A DNA stretch of 64,000 nucleotides from the NCBI RefSeq assembly GCF_034096925.1, contig NZ_JAWZSQ010000002.1, positions 1 through 64,000 of the forward strand, read 5' to 3'. Numbering within the stretch: position 1 is the stretch's first letter; the number at the start of each line of letters is the position of its first letter. A program made the position numbers and the translations under genes. Below, one piece after another: positions 8,873 through 16,335 of this stretch. The notes under the pieces are model-generated. The model had not been told where the DNA came from. It did no database searches and saw nothing but the letters and a program-made list of their open reading frames with translations. The DNA comes from Patulibacter defluvii (lineage in GTDB: Bacteria > Actinomycetota > Thermoleophilia > Solirubrobacterales > Solirubrobacteraceae).

Positions 8873-8925
8873 CCGCCGCCGGTCACGTTCCGGTCGCTGA
8901 GCGTCCGAAACGTGACCGGCGGCGG
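8873..8925 (+). terminator. Long hairpin downstream of murL
   Basis: Arms 8873-8893 and 8905-8925 pair at 20 of 21 positions (CCGCCGCCGGTCACGTT is the perfect part) around an 11-nt loop. It starts 4 nt after the murL stop and ends before the ATG at 8969, as expected of an intrinsic terminator without a U-run. Confidence 0.7.
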
Positions 8926-8968
8926 GCGAACAGGCGTTCGGTCCGCGGCGCTTGCGATGATCGCCGCG

Positions 8969-10204
8969 ATGGACCTCAGCACCGCGCAGGCCCGTCGGAT
9001 CGCCCTCGCCGCCCAGGGGTTCGCCGACCGCCACCACCGGCGGCCCCCGGCGCGGGTGACGATGGCCCACGTGCAGCGGGTGATCGACCGCGTCGGGCTG
9101 CTCCAGATCGACTCGGTCAACGTCCTCACCCGCGCCCACCACCTGCCGCTCTTCAGCCGGATCGGGCCCTACGACCTGGCGCTGCTCGACCGCGCCGCCG
9201 GTCGCCGGCCGCGGCGGCTGGTCGAGTACTGGGCGCACGAGGCGTCGTTCGTCCCGCCGGAGACGCACCGGCTGCTGCGCTGGCGGATGGCGCGGGTCGA
9301 GGAGGAGGCATGGGGCGGGATCCGCCGCGCCGGCCAGGACCGCGAGCTGGTGGCGGTGGTCGAGGCCGAGATCGCCGAGCACGGCCCGCTGACCGCCGTC
9401 GAGCTAGAGCGGCGGCTGACCGAGGACCACCAGGTCAGCGCCCGCGAGGGCAACGGCTACGGCTGGAACTGGTCGCAGGCGAAGCGGGTGCTGGAGTACC
9501 TGTTCTTCTGCGGGCGGGTCACCTCGGCCGGGCGGACGCCGCAGTTCGAGCGCCGCTACGACCTGCCCGAGCGGGTGCTGCCGCCGGCGGTCGCCGCCGC
9601 CCCGGACCCGGCGCCGGAGGACGCGATCCGCGAGCTGGTGCGGATCGCCGCCCGCGCCCACGGGGTCGCCACCGAGCAGTGCCTGCGCGACTACTTCCGG
9701 CTCCGCCCGAGCCAGGTGCGGCCCGCGATCGCCGACCTGGTCGCGGCCGGCGAGCTGCTGCCGGCGCGGATCGAGGGCTGGTCGCGCCCGGCCTTCCTGC
9801 ACGCCGAGGCGCGGCGGCCGCGGCGGGTCGACGCCCGTGCGCTGCTGGTGGCGTTCGACCCGCTGATCTTCGAGCGCACGCGGACCGAGGCGCTGTTCGG
9901 CTTCCGCTACCGGATCGAGATCTACGTCCCGCGGGAGAAGCGCGTCCACGGCTACTACGTGCTGCCGTTCCTGCTCGGCGAGCAGCTGGTCGGCCGGGTC
10001 GACCTGAAGGCGGACCGCGCTGCCGGCACGCTGCGGGTCCAGGCCGCCCACGGCGAGCGTGAGCAGCGCGGCTGGGACGAGCAGCGGGTGGCCGGCGAGC
10101 TGGCCGCGGAGCTGCGGTCGATGGCCGGCTGGCTCGGGCTCGACGGGGTCGCGGTCGAGCCGCGCGGCGACCTGGCGCCGGCCCTGGCGCGCGCGGTCGG
10201 CTAG
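8969..10204 (+). CDS. Winged-helix DNA glycosylase, AlkX/YcaQ type
   Basis: A 411-residue protein of the HTH_42 family (AlkZ/AlkX/YcaQ). It starts MDLSTAQARRIALAAQG, has the catalytic motif LLQIDSVNVL near residue 44 (Q-x-D, the form seen in YcaQ/AlkX rather than the Q-x-Q of AlkZ), and the conserved LVEYWAHEASFVP, GNGYGWNWSQAKRVLEYLFF and LLVAFDPLIFERTRTEALFGF blocks. Such enzymes excise bulky alkyl adducts and unhook interstrand crosslinks. An in-frame ATG at 8957 is possible, but alignment with the family favours 8969. The gene sits between a strong hairpin and the ECF sigma gene. Confidence 0.88.
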   Translation: MDLSTAQARRIALAAQGFADRHHRRPPARVTMAHVQRVIDRVGLLQIDSVNVLTRAHHLPLFSRIGPYDLALLDRAAGRRPRRLVEYWAHEASFVPPETHRLLRWRMARVEEEAWGGIRRAGQDRELVAVVEAEIAEHGPLTAVELERRLTEDHQVSAREGNGYGWNWSQAKRVLEYLFFCGRVTSAGRTPQFERRYDLPERVLPPAVAAAPDPAPEDAIRELVRIAARAHGVATEQCLRDYFRLRPSQVRPAIADLVAAGELLPARIEGWSRPAFLHAEARRPRRVDARALLVAFDPLIFERTRTEALFGFRYRIEIYVPREKRVHGYYVLPFLLGEQLVGRVDLKADRAAGTLRVQAAHGEREQRGWDEQRVAGELAAELRSMAGWLGLDGVAVEPRGDLAPALARAVG

Positions 10205-10237
10205 CGACGGCCCGCTCCCGGCGGCCCGCGCTCCCGC

Positions 10238-10243
10238 TACCGT
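10238..10243 (+). promoter_or_regulatory. -10 element upstream of the ECF leader ORF
   Basis: TACCGT, 7 nt before the GTG at 10251. The same TACCGTCCTCGC string precedes the M42 peptidase ATG at 36602. Confidence 0.45.
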
Positions 10244-10250
10244 CCTCGCC

Positions 10251-10280
10251 GTGCGGACGTCGGGGGACGGGGACGGGTGA
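10251..10280 (+). CDS. Nine-codon leader ORF coupled to the ECF sigma gene
   Basis: GTG at 10251 opens the peptide VRTSGDGDG and stops at TGA 10278-10280, which overlaps the sigma factor GTG (10277) as GTGA. A -10 hexamer TACCGT ends 7 nt before it, so the mRNA probably begins at this mini-ORF. Translation of the leader would deliver ribosomes to the sigma start. The peptide itself probably has no function. Confidence 0.4.
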   Translation: MRTSGDGDG

Positions 10281-10774
10281 GCGGACGGCCGCACCGGCTC
10301 GATCCGGAGCGGGTCGTCGAGCACCTGCCGCGCCTGTACCGGGCCGCCCGCGGCTGGACCGACTCGCGCGAGGAGGCCGAGGACCTGGTCCAGGAGACCT
10401 GTGCCCAGCTGCTGGCCCGCCCGCGGCTGGTCCGCGGCGACGACCTCGGCTACCTGCTGCGGGCGCTCCGCAACACGCTGATCAGCGCCCGCCGCACCCG
10501 CGATCGGCGGCCGCGAACGGCCGAGCTGCCCGACGAGCTGGCCGTCGCCGACCCGCTCGCCGATCCGGCCGCGCGGCTGGCCGGTGGTGAGCTGCGGCGG
10601 GCGGTCGCGGCGCTGCCCGAGCCGTTCCGGGACGCCTTCGTCGCCGTCGACGTGGTCGGGCTCGGCTACGACGAGGCGGGGCGGCTGCTCGGCGTCGCGC
10701 CCGGCACCGTCGCCAGCCGGCTGTCGCGGGCCCGCGACCGGCTGGCGCGGGCGCTCGAGGATCCCCCTCAGTAG
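10277..10774 (+). CDS. ECF-type RNA polymerase sigma factor
   Basis: A 165-residue sigma factor with region 2 (EEAEDLVQETCAQLLAR, then GYLLRALRNTLISARR) and region 4 (LPEPFRDAFVAVDVVGLGYDEAGRLL, then GTVASRLSRARDRL), joined by a short linker and without regions 1 or 3. It should redirect RNA polymerase to a small stress or envelope regulon. The start is the GTG that overlaps the leader ORF stop. The gene is convergent with, and overlaps by 7 nt, a gene for a membrane-anchored anti-sigma-like protein, its likely partner. Its own promoter here is a housekeeping-like TAnnnT, so autoregulation is not evident. Confidence 0.9.
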   Translation: MSGRPHRLDPERVVEHLPRLYRAARGWTDSREEAEDLVQETCAQLLARPRLVRGDDLGYLLRALRNTLISARRTRDRRPRTAELPDELAVADPLADPAARLAGGELRRAVAALPEPFRDAFVAVDVVGLGYDEAGRLLGVAPGTVASRLSRARDRLARALEDPPQ

Positions 10775-11541
10775 GCGAGGGCACCGCCGTCGCGCCACGA
10801 CGCCAGCCGCAGCAGCTCGGCGACGTCGGCCTCGCCGGTCAGCACGCAGGTGCGGCCGGCGCGGCGCCAGGTGACGGTCGAGCGGCCGTCGACCCGCAGG
10901 CCGCGGTAGGCGATGCCCTGGCGCCGGACGACGGTGCCGCGCGGCTCGTCGAGCGCCTGTTCGTCGACGATCGCGTAGCCGATCCGGGCCCGGCCGCGGC
11001 CGTAGGCGACGGTCGTCACCCGCCGCCCGTCGACCGTCGTCCGGCTGACGCCCCGGGCCCGCCAGCCCAGCCGCGACCAGTCGGGGAAGTCGATCCCGCC
11101 GGCGGCGACGTCCAGCAGCTCGCCCCCGGGACGGGCGGCCGGCGGCGGCCCGGGCACGGCGCGGGCGGCGACCCGGGCGACGTCGGCGACCGCCGGATCG
11201 GCGGTCGAGCCGCCGACCGCGAGCACCACCGCCACCACTGCGGCGACCAGCGCCGCGGCGGCCCCGACCGGCAGCAGCCGCCGCCGTGGCCGCGACGGCG
11301 CGCGGCGGGCCGCGGCCTGGGCGGCGACGGTCGCCCGCAGCGCCTCCGGCAGCGGCTCGTAGCGCAGCGCGGCGGCCGCGGTCAGCGCCCGCCGCTGGCG
11401 CTCGAACGCCGCCTGCAGCTCCGGTGAGCGGGCGATCCGCTGCTCCAGCGCCGGCCGCCGCGCTGGGTCGAGGCTGCCGTCGGCCAGCGCGGCGAGCTCG
11501 AGCAGCTCGTCCGGGCCGGGGTTCGACGGTGGCTGGGGCAT
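10768..11541 (-). CDS. Membrane-anchored anti-sigma factor-like protein
   Basis: A 257-residue protein. The N-terminal part (PGPDELLELAALADGSLDPA, then EQRIARSPELQAAFERQRRAL) resembles the cytoplasmic zinc-less anti-sigma helix bundle; one transmembrane helix follows at about 95-117 (LLPVGAAAALVAAVVAVVLAVGG) and an extracytoplasmic domain of about 140 residues containing one cysteine (RTCVLTGEADVAELL). It probably holds the neighbouring ECF factor at the membrane and releases it on a signal. The two genes converge and overlap by 7 nt rather than forming the usual operon. The ATG at 11541 is preferred; a GTG at 11559 is possible. Confidence 0.8.
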   Translation of the reverse strand: MPQPPSNPGPDELLELAALADGSLDPARRPALEQRIARSPELQAAFERQRRALTAAAALRYEPLPEALRATVAAQAAARRAPSRPRRRLLPVGAAAALVAAVVAVVLAVGGSTADPAVADVARVAARAVPGPPPAARPGGELLDVAAGGIDFPDWSRLGWRARGVSRTTVDGRRVTTVAYGRGRARIGYAIVDEQALDEPRGTVVRRQGIAYRGLRVDGRSTVTWRRAGRTCVLTGEADVAELLRLASWRDGGALAY

Positions 11542-11654
11542 CGGCACAGGAGGTATCACAGCGGGACCCGGCGAGCGGGCGTCTACCGGAGAGGACGCCG
11601 GCGGGCGGCCGCTTCTTCCCGCCCCGCGGCGATCGTCGCGCGGGGCCTGGCGGA

Positions 11655-11660
11655 TACCCT
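11655..11660 (+). promoter_or_regulatory. -10 element giving a leaderless murD transcript
   Basis: TACCCT, exactly 6 nt before the GTG at 11667, the same geometry as murL. Confidence 0.5.
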
Positions 11661-11666
11661 CCGCCG

Positions 11667-13139
11667 GTGCCCCCGGCCACCGTTCCCCTCCCGCCCGCCG
11701 ACCTCCGGATCGGCGACCTGGCCGGCCGTCGCGTCGGGGTCTGGGGCGCGGGACGCGAGGGCGCGGCGGCGATCCGGACGCTGGCCGCCCACGCCCCGGG
11801 CAGCACCGTCGTCGTCGCCAGCGCGAGCGCGCCCGCGGCCGACGCCCCGCCGCTGCCGGCCGGGCCCGACGGCCGTCCGCCGGCGGTCGTGGTCGGCGCG
11901 GCCGGGATCGCGGCGCTGGCCGGCTGCGAGGTGGTGATCCGCTCGCCGGGCGTGCCGGTGCGCGGGGCCGACGCCGACGCCGTCCGCGCCGGCGGGGCGA
12001 CGATCACCTCCGGGACCGCGCTCTGGCTGGCCGAGCGTGGCGACCGCGAGACGGTGGTCGCGATCACCGGCACCAAGGGCAAGAGCACGACCGCGTCGCT
12101 GCTCCACCACCTGCTCGGCAAGGCCGGCGTCCGCAGCGTGCTGGCCGGCAACATCGGCCGCCCGCTGCTCGACCAGCTGCGGCCCGCCGACCCGCCCGAG
12201 GCGTGGGTGGTCGAGCTGTCGAGCTACCAGCTGGCCGACCTGCCGCGCGCGCCGACCGTCGCCGTCGTCACCAACCTGATGCGCGACCACCTGCCGTGGC
12301 ACGGCGACGAGGCGACCTACCACGCCGACAAGCTGCGGATCCTGACCGCCGGCGACGGGCCGCGGCTGGCGGTGCTCTCGTACGCCGACCCGGGCCTGCG
12401 GGCGGCGGCCGAGCGGCTGCCGACGGTCCCGATCCTGTGGGTCGACCGGCCCGACGGGCTGCACGTGGCCGACGGCGCGCTGCGCGACGGCGCCCGCCTC
12501 CTGAGCCCGCTCGACCAGCTGCCGCTGCGGGGTGCGACCGGGGCCCGCAACGTCGCGGCGGCGCTCGAGGCGGTTCGCGCGCTCGGCTACGAGATCGCCG
12601 ACGTGGCCGGCGCGCTGCGCGACTTCCGGCCGCTGCCCCACCGCCAGCAGGTCGTCCCCTCGGGCGACGGGCGGACCTGGGTCGACGACTCGATCTCGAC
12701 CACGCCGGAGACGGCGCTCTCGGCCCTGGCCGCGTTCGCGCCCGGCCCGCTGGTCCTGATCGCCGGCGGCGACGACCGTCACCAGCGCTACGACGAGCTG
12801 GTGGCGGCGCTGGTCGCCGGGCGGGTGGCGACCGGCGCGGCCGGAGAGCCGGACGCCGCGATCCAGCTGGCCGGGCTGGTGACGCTGCCCGGCACCGGCC
12901 CGGCGCTGGCCGCCGCCGTGCGGGCCGCCGCGGAGGCCGCCGGCGCCGCGCTCGCCGTCCGCGAGGTCGACGGCGTCGACCCGGGAGCGGTGATGGCCGA
13001 GGCGGTCGCCGCCGCCCGCGCGCTGGCGCCGGCCGGGGCGACCGTGCTGCTGTCGCCGGCGGCCCCGAGCCACAACCTCTTCCGCGACTTCGAGGACCGC
13101 GGAGCGCGGTTCGCGGACGCGGTGGCCGCCTCCGGCTGA
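11667..13139 (+). CDS. murD: MurD-type UDP-MurNAc-L-alanine:glutamate ligase
   Basis: A 490-residue Mur ligase. Domain 1 has the nucleotide-binding start RVGVWGAGREGAAA; the central ATP domain has the P-loop ITGTKGKSTT (near 132-141) and VVELSSYQLADL; later come TNLMRDHLPWHGDEATYHADK and the C-terminal DSISTTPETALSAL, which stands in place of the usual D-S-K-A-T-N of D-Glu-adding MurD. With MurL encoded 3 kb upstream, this ligase may add L-Glu (MurD2 type) rather than D-Glu; sequence alone cannot settle that. GTG start, leaderless -10 at 11655. The next gene begins 39 nt downstream. Confidence 0.88.
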   Translation: MPPATVPLPPADLRIGDLAGRRVGVWGAGREGAAAIRTLAAHAPGSTVVVASASAPAADAPPLPAGPDGRPPAVVVGAAGIAALAGCEVVIRSPGVPVRGADADAVRAGGATITSGTALWLAERGDRETVVAITGTKGKSTTASLLHHLLGKAGVRSVLAGNIGRPLLDQLRPADPPEAWVVELSSYQLADLPRAPTVAVVTNLMRDHLPWHGDEATYHADKLRILTAGDGPRLAVLSYADPGLRAAAERLPTVPILWVDRPDGLHVADGALRDGARLLSPLDQLPLRGATGARNVAAALEAVRALGYEIADVAGALRDFRPLPHRQQVVPSGDGRTWVDDSISTTPETALSALAAFAPGPLVLIAGGDDRHQRYDELVAALVAGRVATGAAGEPDAAIQLAGLVTLPGTGPALAAAVRAAAEAAGAALAVREVDGVDPGAVMAEAVAAARALAPAGATVLLSPAAPSHNLFRDFEDRGARFADAVAASG

Positions 13140-13163
13140 CGGCGGGCCGGACGGTGCGGTCCG

Positions 13164-13169
13164 TATGCT
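13164..13169 (+). promoter_or_regulatory. -10 element of the sugar dehydrogenase gene
   Basis: TATGCT, 9 nt before the ATG at 13179. Confidence 0.4.
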
Positions 13170-13178
13170 CGAACGTCG

Positions 13179-14354
13179 ATGGCGTGGCGCGTGCTTCCGA
13201 TCCCCGTGCTCCTGACCGTCGCGGTGGCGCTCTCCGGCTGCGGGGGCGACGAGACCGCGGACGCCGCCCGCGACCGGGCGCCGAAGGGCGCCGGGCCGAC
13301 CCGCCAGGTGGCCGCCACGACCGGGGTCCAGGCGCGTCCGCTGGCCCGCGGCTTCCGCGCCGTCACCGGCCTGGTCAGCGAGCCCGGCCGCCGCGGGCGG
13401 ACGCTGGTGCTGGAGCAGGTCGGCACCGCGCGCTGGCTCGACGGCGACGGTCCGGCCGCCGGCGCGCCGTTCCTCGACCTGCGGCCGATCGTCAAGTTCG
13501 GCGGCGAGCAGGGGCTGCTGGGGCTGGCCTTCCTGCCCCGCCGCGGCGGCCAGCCGCAGCGGGTGGCCGTCCACCACAGCGACCGCGACGGCAATACCCG
13601 GGTCGCGCTCTACGCCCTCCGCGGCGGGCGGGTCGACCCGACCAGCGGCCGCACGATCCTGCAGGTCGAGCAGCCCTACGCCAACCACAACGGCGGCGCG
13701 ATCGTGACCGGCCGCGACGGCCGCCTGTACCTGGGCCTGGGCGACGGCGGCTCGGCCTTCGACCCGCGCCAGAACGGCCAGGACCTGAAGAGTCAGCTGG
13801 GCAAGCTGCTGCGCTACGACCCGGCCGCCGCCCGTCCCCGCTGGCAGATCGTGGCCTACGGCCTCCGCAACCCGTGGCGGACCTCGGTCGATCCGCGGAC
13901 CGGCGACCTCTGGATCGGCGACGTCGGCGAGCAGACGCTGGAGGAGATCGACCGCCTGCCCTACGCCCGCACCCAGCGGTTCGACCCGCCGACCAACTTC
14001 GGCTGGGCGGCGTTCGAGGGCAGCCGCCGGCAGCAGGGCAAGGACCTGAACCCGGCCGGCCGGCTGACCTGGCCGGTCGCCTCGTACGCCCACCGCGGCG
14101 GCGCCTGCTCGGTGACCGGCGGCGTCGTCGTCCGCCGCGGCGACGGTCGTTCGGCGACCCCGCGGGCGCTCGCCGACCGCTACGTCTTCGGCGACTTCTG
14201 CAACGGCGTCACCTGGTCGGTGGCCGCCGATGGCCGCCACCACCCGATGCGGCGCGAGCCGGCGAAGGTCCCCCGCCAGTCGGCCTACCTGCAGGATGCC
14301 CGCGGCCGGGTGCTGGTCGGCACCGTCGGCGGGCAGGTCCTCGAGCTGCGCTAG
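13179..14354 (+). CDS. PQQ-dependent sugar (glucose/sorbosone-type) dehydrogenase, lipoprotein
   Basis: A 391-residue exported protein. The N-terminus MAWRVLPIPVLLTVAVALSGC is a lipoprotein signal with the lipobox cysteine near residue 22. The mature part is a six-bladed beta-propeller of the GSDH/YliI family: FLDLRPIVKFGGEQGLLGLAF, NHNGGAIVTGRDGRLYLGLGD, IVAYGLRNPWRTSVDPRTG and WIGDVGEQTLEEI are the family's calcium/PQQ-side loops. It probably oxidises sugars outside the membrane, if PQQ is available; no pqq genes are present here. It converges with the cell-wall hydrolase gene, sharing the bases CTAG as both stop codons. Confidence 0.88.
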   Translation: MAWRVLPIPVLLTVAVALSGCGGDETADAARDRAPKGAGPTRQVAATTGVQARPLARGFRAVTGLVSEPGRRGRTLVLEQVGTARWLDGDGPAAGAPFLDLRPIVKFGGEQGLLGLAFLPRRGGQPQRVAVHHSDRDGNTRVALYALRGGRVDPTSGRTILQVEQPYANHNGGAIVTGRDGRLYLGLGDGGSAFDPRQNGQDLKSQLGKLLRYDPAAARPRWQIVAYGLRNPWRTSVDPRTGDLWIGDVGEQTLEEIDRLPYARTQRFDPPTNFGWAAFEGSRRQQGKDLNPAGRLTWPVASYAHRGGACSVTGGVVVRRGDGRSATPRALADRYVFGDFCNGVTWSVAADGRHHPMRREPAKVPRQSAYLQDARGRVLVGTVGGQVLELR

Positions 14355-15154
14355 AGCCCGCGGGGATGGACCTCGCGGAAGCCGGCGACCCCGCGGGTGG
14401 CCGACTGCCAGCGGGACCCGGTCTGCCGCAGCCCCGAGGTGTCGAAGCGGAGGCCGGCGACGAACATGAACGCGTGGCCGCCGTTGGCGTAGATCGTCAC
14501 CCACTTGCCCGGGCCGGGCTCGAACTCCTCGGCCATCGCGCCCGAGACCATCGGCGCGTCGATCACCCCGGCCGCGGCCAGCGCGTAGCTGATCGAGCCC
14601 GAGCAGTCGTAGGCGGTGTCCGACCAGATCGAGCCGGCGAAGCGCCCGTGGCCGCCGCCGTAGACGTACGGCTTGCGGGCGACGGCGTTGGCGGCCTGGA
14701 TGATCTGGACCACCCGGTTCGGCGCGTCCGGCGGGATCGAGGCCATGCCGTTGCCGTCGACCGTGGCGGCGCTGATCAGCGTGCGGGCGGTGCGGGCCTT
14801 CTTGCCGTCCCCACCACCGCCGCTGAGGGCCCGCTCCAACTCCTCGGCCACCTGCTCGTCCGACGGCGCGCCGGAGGGCAGCGTGTCGGGCGCCTGCTCG
14901 TCGGCCGGCGGCGCCGCGGCCCGCTCGCGCTGGCGGCTGGCGGGGGCGGGGTCGGGCGCGCCGACTGGCTCCTCGACCGGGATCGGCAGCGCCGGCGCGT
15001 GCAGCGCCCAGGCGTGGATCTCGGCGTGCGGCCCGCTCGACCCGCCAGCCCCGGCCAGGGCGACGCCGCCGCCGATCGCGACCGCCGCCACCGCGACGGC
15101 GTAGGGGCCGCGCCGGCGCCACCAGGGGCGGGGGGCTGTGGGCTCCGCGTCCAT
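14351..15154 (-). CDS. Exported NlpC/P60-like cysteine peptidase (cell-wall hydrolase)
   Basis: A 267-residue protein with a short cytoplasmic N-terminus, a transmembrane/signal helix (residues 17-37), a Pro/Ala-rich linker, and a C-terminal catalytic domain: PYVYGGGHGRF, then YDCSGSISYALAAAG with the nucleophile Cys, then GGHAFMFVAGLRFDTSG with the catalytic His. NlpC/P60 enzymes cut peptidoglycan stem peptides. The ATG at 15154 is chosen because it precedes the membrane helix and has a -10 hexamer TATCGT 8 nt upstream; the longer open frame has no conserved sequence. Its stop codon overlaps that of the convergent sugar dehydrogenase gene. Confidence 0.82.
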   Translation of the reverse strand: MDAEPTAPRPWWRRRGPYAVAVAAVAIGGGVALAGAGGSSGPHAEIHAWALHAPALPIPVEEPVGAPDPAPASRQRERAAAPPADEQAPDTLPSGAPSDEQVAEELERALSGGGGDGKKARTARTLISAATVDGNGMASIPPDAPNRVVQIIQAANAVARKPYVYGGGHGRFAGSIWSDTAYDCSGSISYALAAAGVIDAPMVSGAMAEEFEPGPGKWVTIYANGGHAFMFVAGLRFDTSGLRQTGSRWQSATRGVAGFREVHPRGL

Positions 15155-15162
15155 CGTCGCCC

Positions 15163-15168
15163 ACGATA
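15163..15168 (-). promoter_or_regulatory. -10 element of the NlpC/P60-like gene
   Basis: TATCGT on the minus strand, 8 nt before the ATG at 15154. Confidence 0.4.
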
Positions 15169-15213
15169 CCCCGGCCTCGCGCCTCGCGTGGCCGCCCGGC
15201 TCGCCCGCCCGGC

Positions 15214-15262
15214 CTCGCGTGGCGGCTGACCCCCGGCGCGCGGGGCCGATCCGCCACGCGAG
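15214..15262. repeat. Inverted repeat between divergent genes
   Basis: CTCGCGTGGCGG at 15214-15225 pairs perfectly with CCGCCACGCGAG at 15251-15262, with a further CCCCGG/CCGGGG-type nest in the 25-nt loop. A partial copy of the left arm (CTCGCGTGGCCG) lies at 15183-15194. It could be an operator or a structured leader; no evidence decides. Confidence 0.5.
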
Positions 15263-15273
15263 CCGGGGGGAGG

Positions 15274-15279
15274 TAGCCT
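15274..15279 (+). promoter_or_regulatory. -10 element before the small membrane protein
   Basis: TAGCCT, 7 nt before the GTG at 15287; the same hexamer and spacing occur before the SDR gene at 34936. Confidence 0.4.
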
Positions 15280-15286
15280 TGCGCGG

Positions 15287-15523
15287 GTGCTCGACGCGCT
15301 CCTGCTGCTGCTGCCGGCGCTGCTGGTCGGCGCGCTGGTGCTGGCCGGCTGGCTGCCGGGCGAGGAGCGGATCCTGCGGGCGGCCCGGCGCCGCGCTCGC
15401 CGCCGTCTTCCGGCCGGCAATCGACGGATCTCCTCGCCGCGGCCCGAGCGCCGTCGCGACCCGCACGGGCGGACCGCCTGGGGTGCCCGCTCGTCGCGCG
15501 GACCGCCGCTCGTCGTCGCCTGA
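15287..15523 (+). CDS. Small hypothetical membrane protein
   Basis: A 78-residue open frame from GTG. Residues 3-22 (LDALLLLLPALLVGALVLAG) form one transmembrane segment, followed by an Arg-rich, low-complexity tail. A -10 hexamer TAGCCT ends 7 nt before the GTG, which is the main support for a real gene. I do not recognise a family. The tail may be a chance reading, so the protein could be spurious. Confidence 0.4.
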   Translation: MLDALLLLLPALLVGALVLAGWLPGEERILRAARRRARRRLPAGNRRISSPRPERRRDPHGRTAWGARSSRGPPLVVA

Positions 15524-15657
15524 CCCGCGCTCGCCCGCCGCGAGCGCCGCCACCCGCGAGCGTCGCCGGACGGACCCCGTCCCGCGCGCCCGTCCCCGCA
15601 CGCCGGCCGGCAGCGTCCGCGCCCAGGCGTCATCGTCCGTGCGACCCCGAGGTCCCC

Positions 15658-16335
15658 GTGCCCTGCTTCCGCCGTTCCCTGGCCGTCCCGATCGCGCTGC
15701 TGCTGGCGGCCGTCGCCGCCGCGCCCGCCGCCGCCCACCAGGCCGACCCCGACTACGACTCGGTCCTGACCGGCGTCCGCCCGGCCGCGGCCGGGCTCGA
15801 GGTGTCCGTGCTCGACCGCGGCGACCGGCTGGCGCTCCGCAACGGCGGGCCGCACCTGATCGAGATCCCCGGCTACCAGGACGAGCCCTACCTGCGGCTG
15901 CTGCCGAACGGCGCCGTCGAGGAGAACGAGCGCAGCCCGGCCGCCTACCTCAACGACGATCCGAAGGGCCGGTCGACGGTGCCGGCCAGCGCCGACGCGA
16001 AGGCCGATCCGGTCTGGCGGACGATCGACCGCGCTGGCCGGATCGAGTTCCACGACCACCGGATCCACTGGATGGGGGCCAAGCGACCGCCGCAGGTGAC
16101 AGATCCGGGGCGGCGGACGAAGGTCTACGACTGGAAGGTCCCGATCCGGGTCGACGGTCGTCCGGCCGCGATCGACGGGACGCTCTTCTGGACCCCCGAG
16201 GAGGAGAGCTCCGTGCCGCTGCCCGCGATCGTCGCGCTGGCCGTGCTGCTGGTCGCCGCGGCGGCGACGGTGGTGGTCGTACGCCGGCGGCGGGCGGCCG
16301 ACGGCGGGGTCGCCGAGCGGGAGGACGCGTGGTGA
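15658..16335 (+). CDS. Exported, membrane-anchored protein upstream of CopCD
   Basis: A 225-residue protein with a signal peptide (PIALLLAAVAAAPAAAH, cleavage near residue 27), a beta-rich extracellular domain, and a C-terminal transmembrane helix (about 187-209) followed by an RRRR stop-transfer sequence. His-containing segments such as HDHRIHWMG near residue 130 could bind a metal, but this is not a recognised site. Its stop overlaps the CopC-CopD start (GTGA at 16332-16335), so the two are translationally coupled and a role in copper handling at the cell surface is likely by context. GTG start; no family name can be given. Confidence 0.75.
   Translation: MPCFRRSLAVPIALLLAAVAAAPAAAHQADPDYDSVLTGVRPAAAGLEVSVLDRGDRLALRNGGPHLIEIPGYQDEPYLRLLPNGAVEENERSPAAYLNDDPKGRSTVPASADAKADPVWRTIDRAGRIEFHDHRIHWMGAKRPPQVTDPGRRTKVYDWKVPIRVDGRPAAIDGTLFWTPEEESSVPLPAIVALAVLLVAAAATVVVVRRRRAADGGVAEREDAW

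Noticed and set aside
4534..9129. A 1531-codon open frame on the minus strand across the molybdopterin and murL genes
   Set aside because: Its sequence is Arg/Gly/Ala/Asp low-complexity except for the last 150 residues (the real RpiB-like protein). It is the shadow of plus-strand coding in GC-rich DNA.
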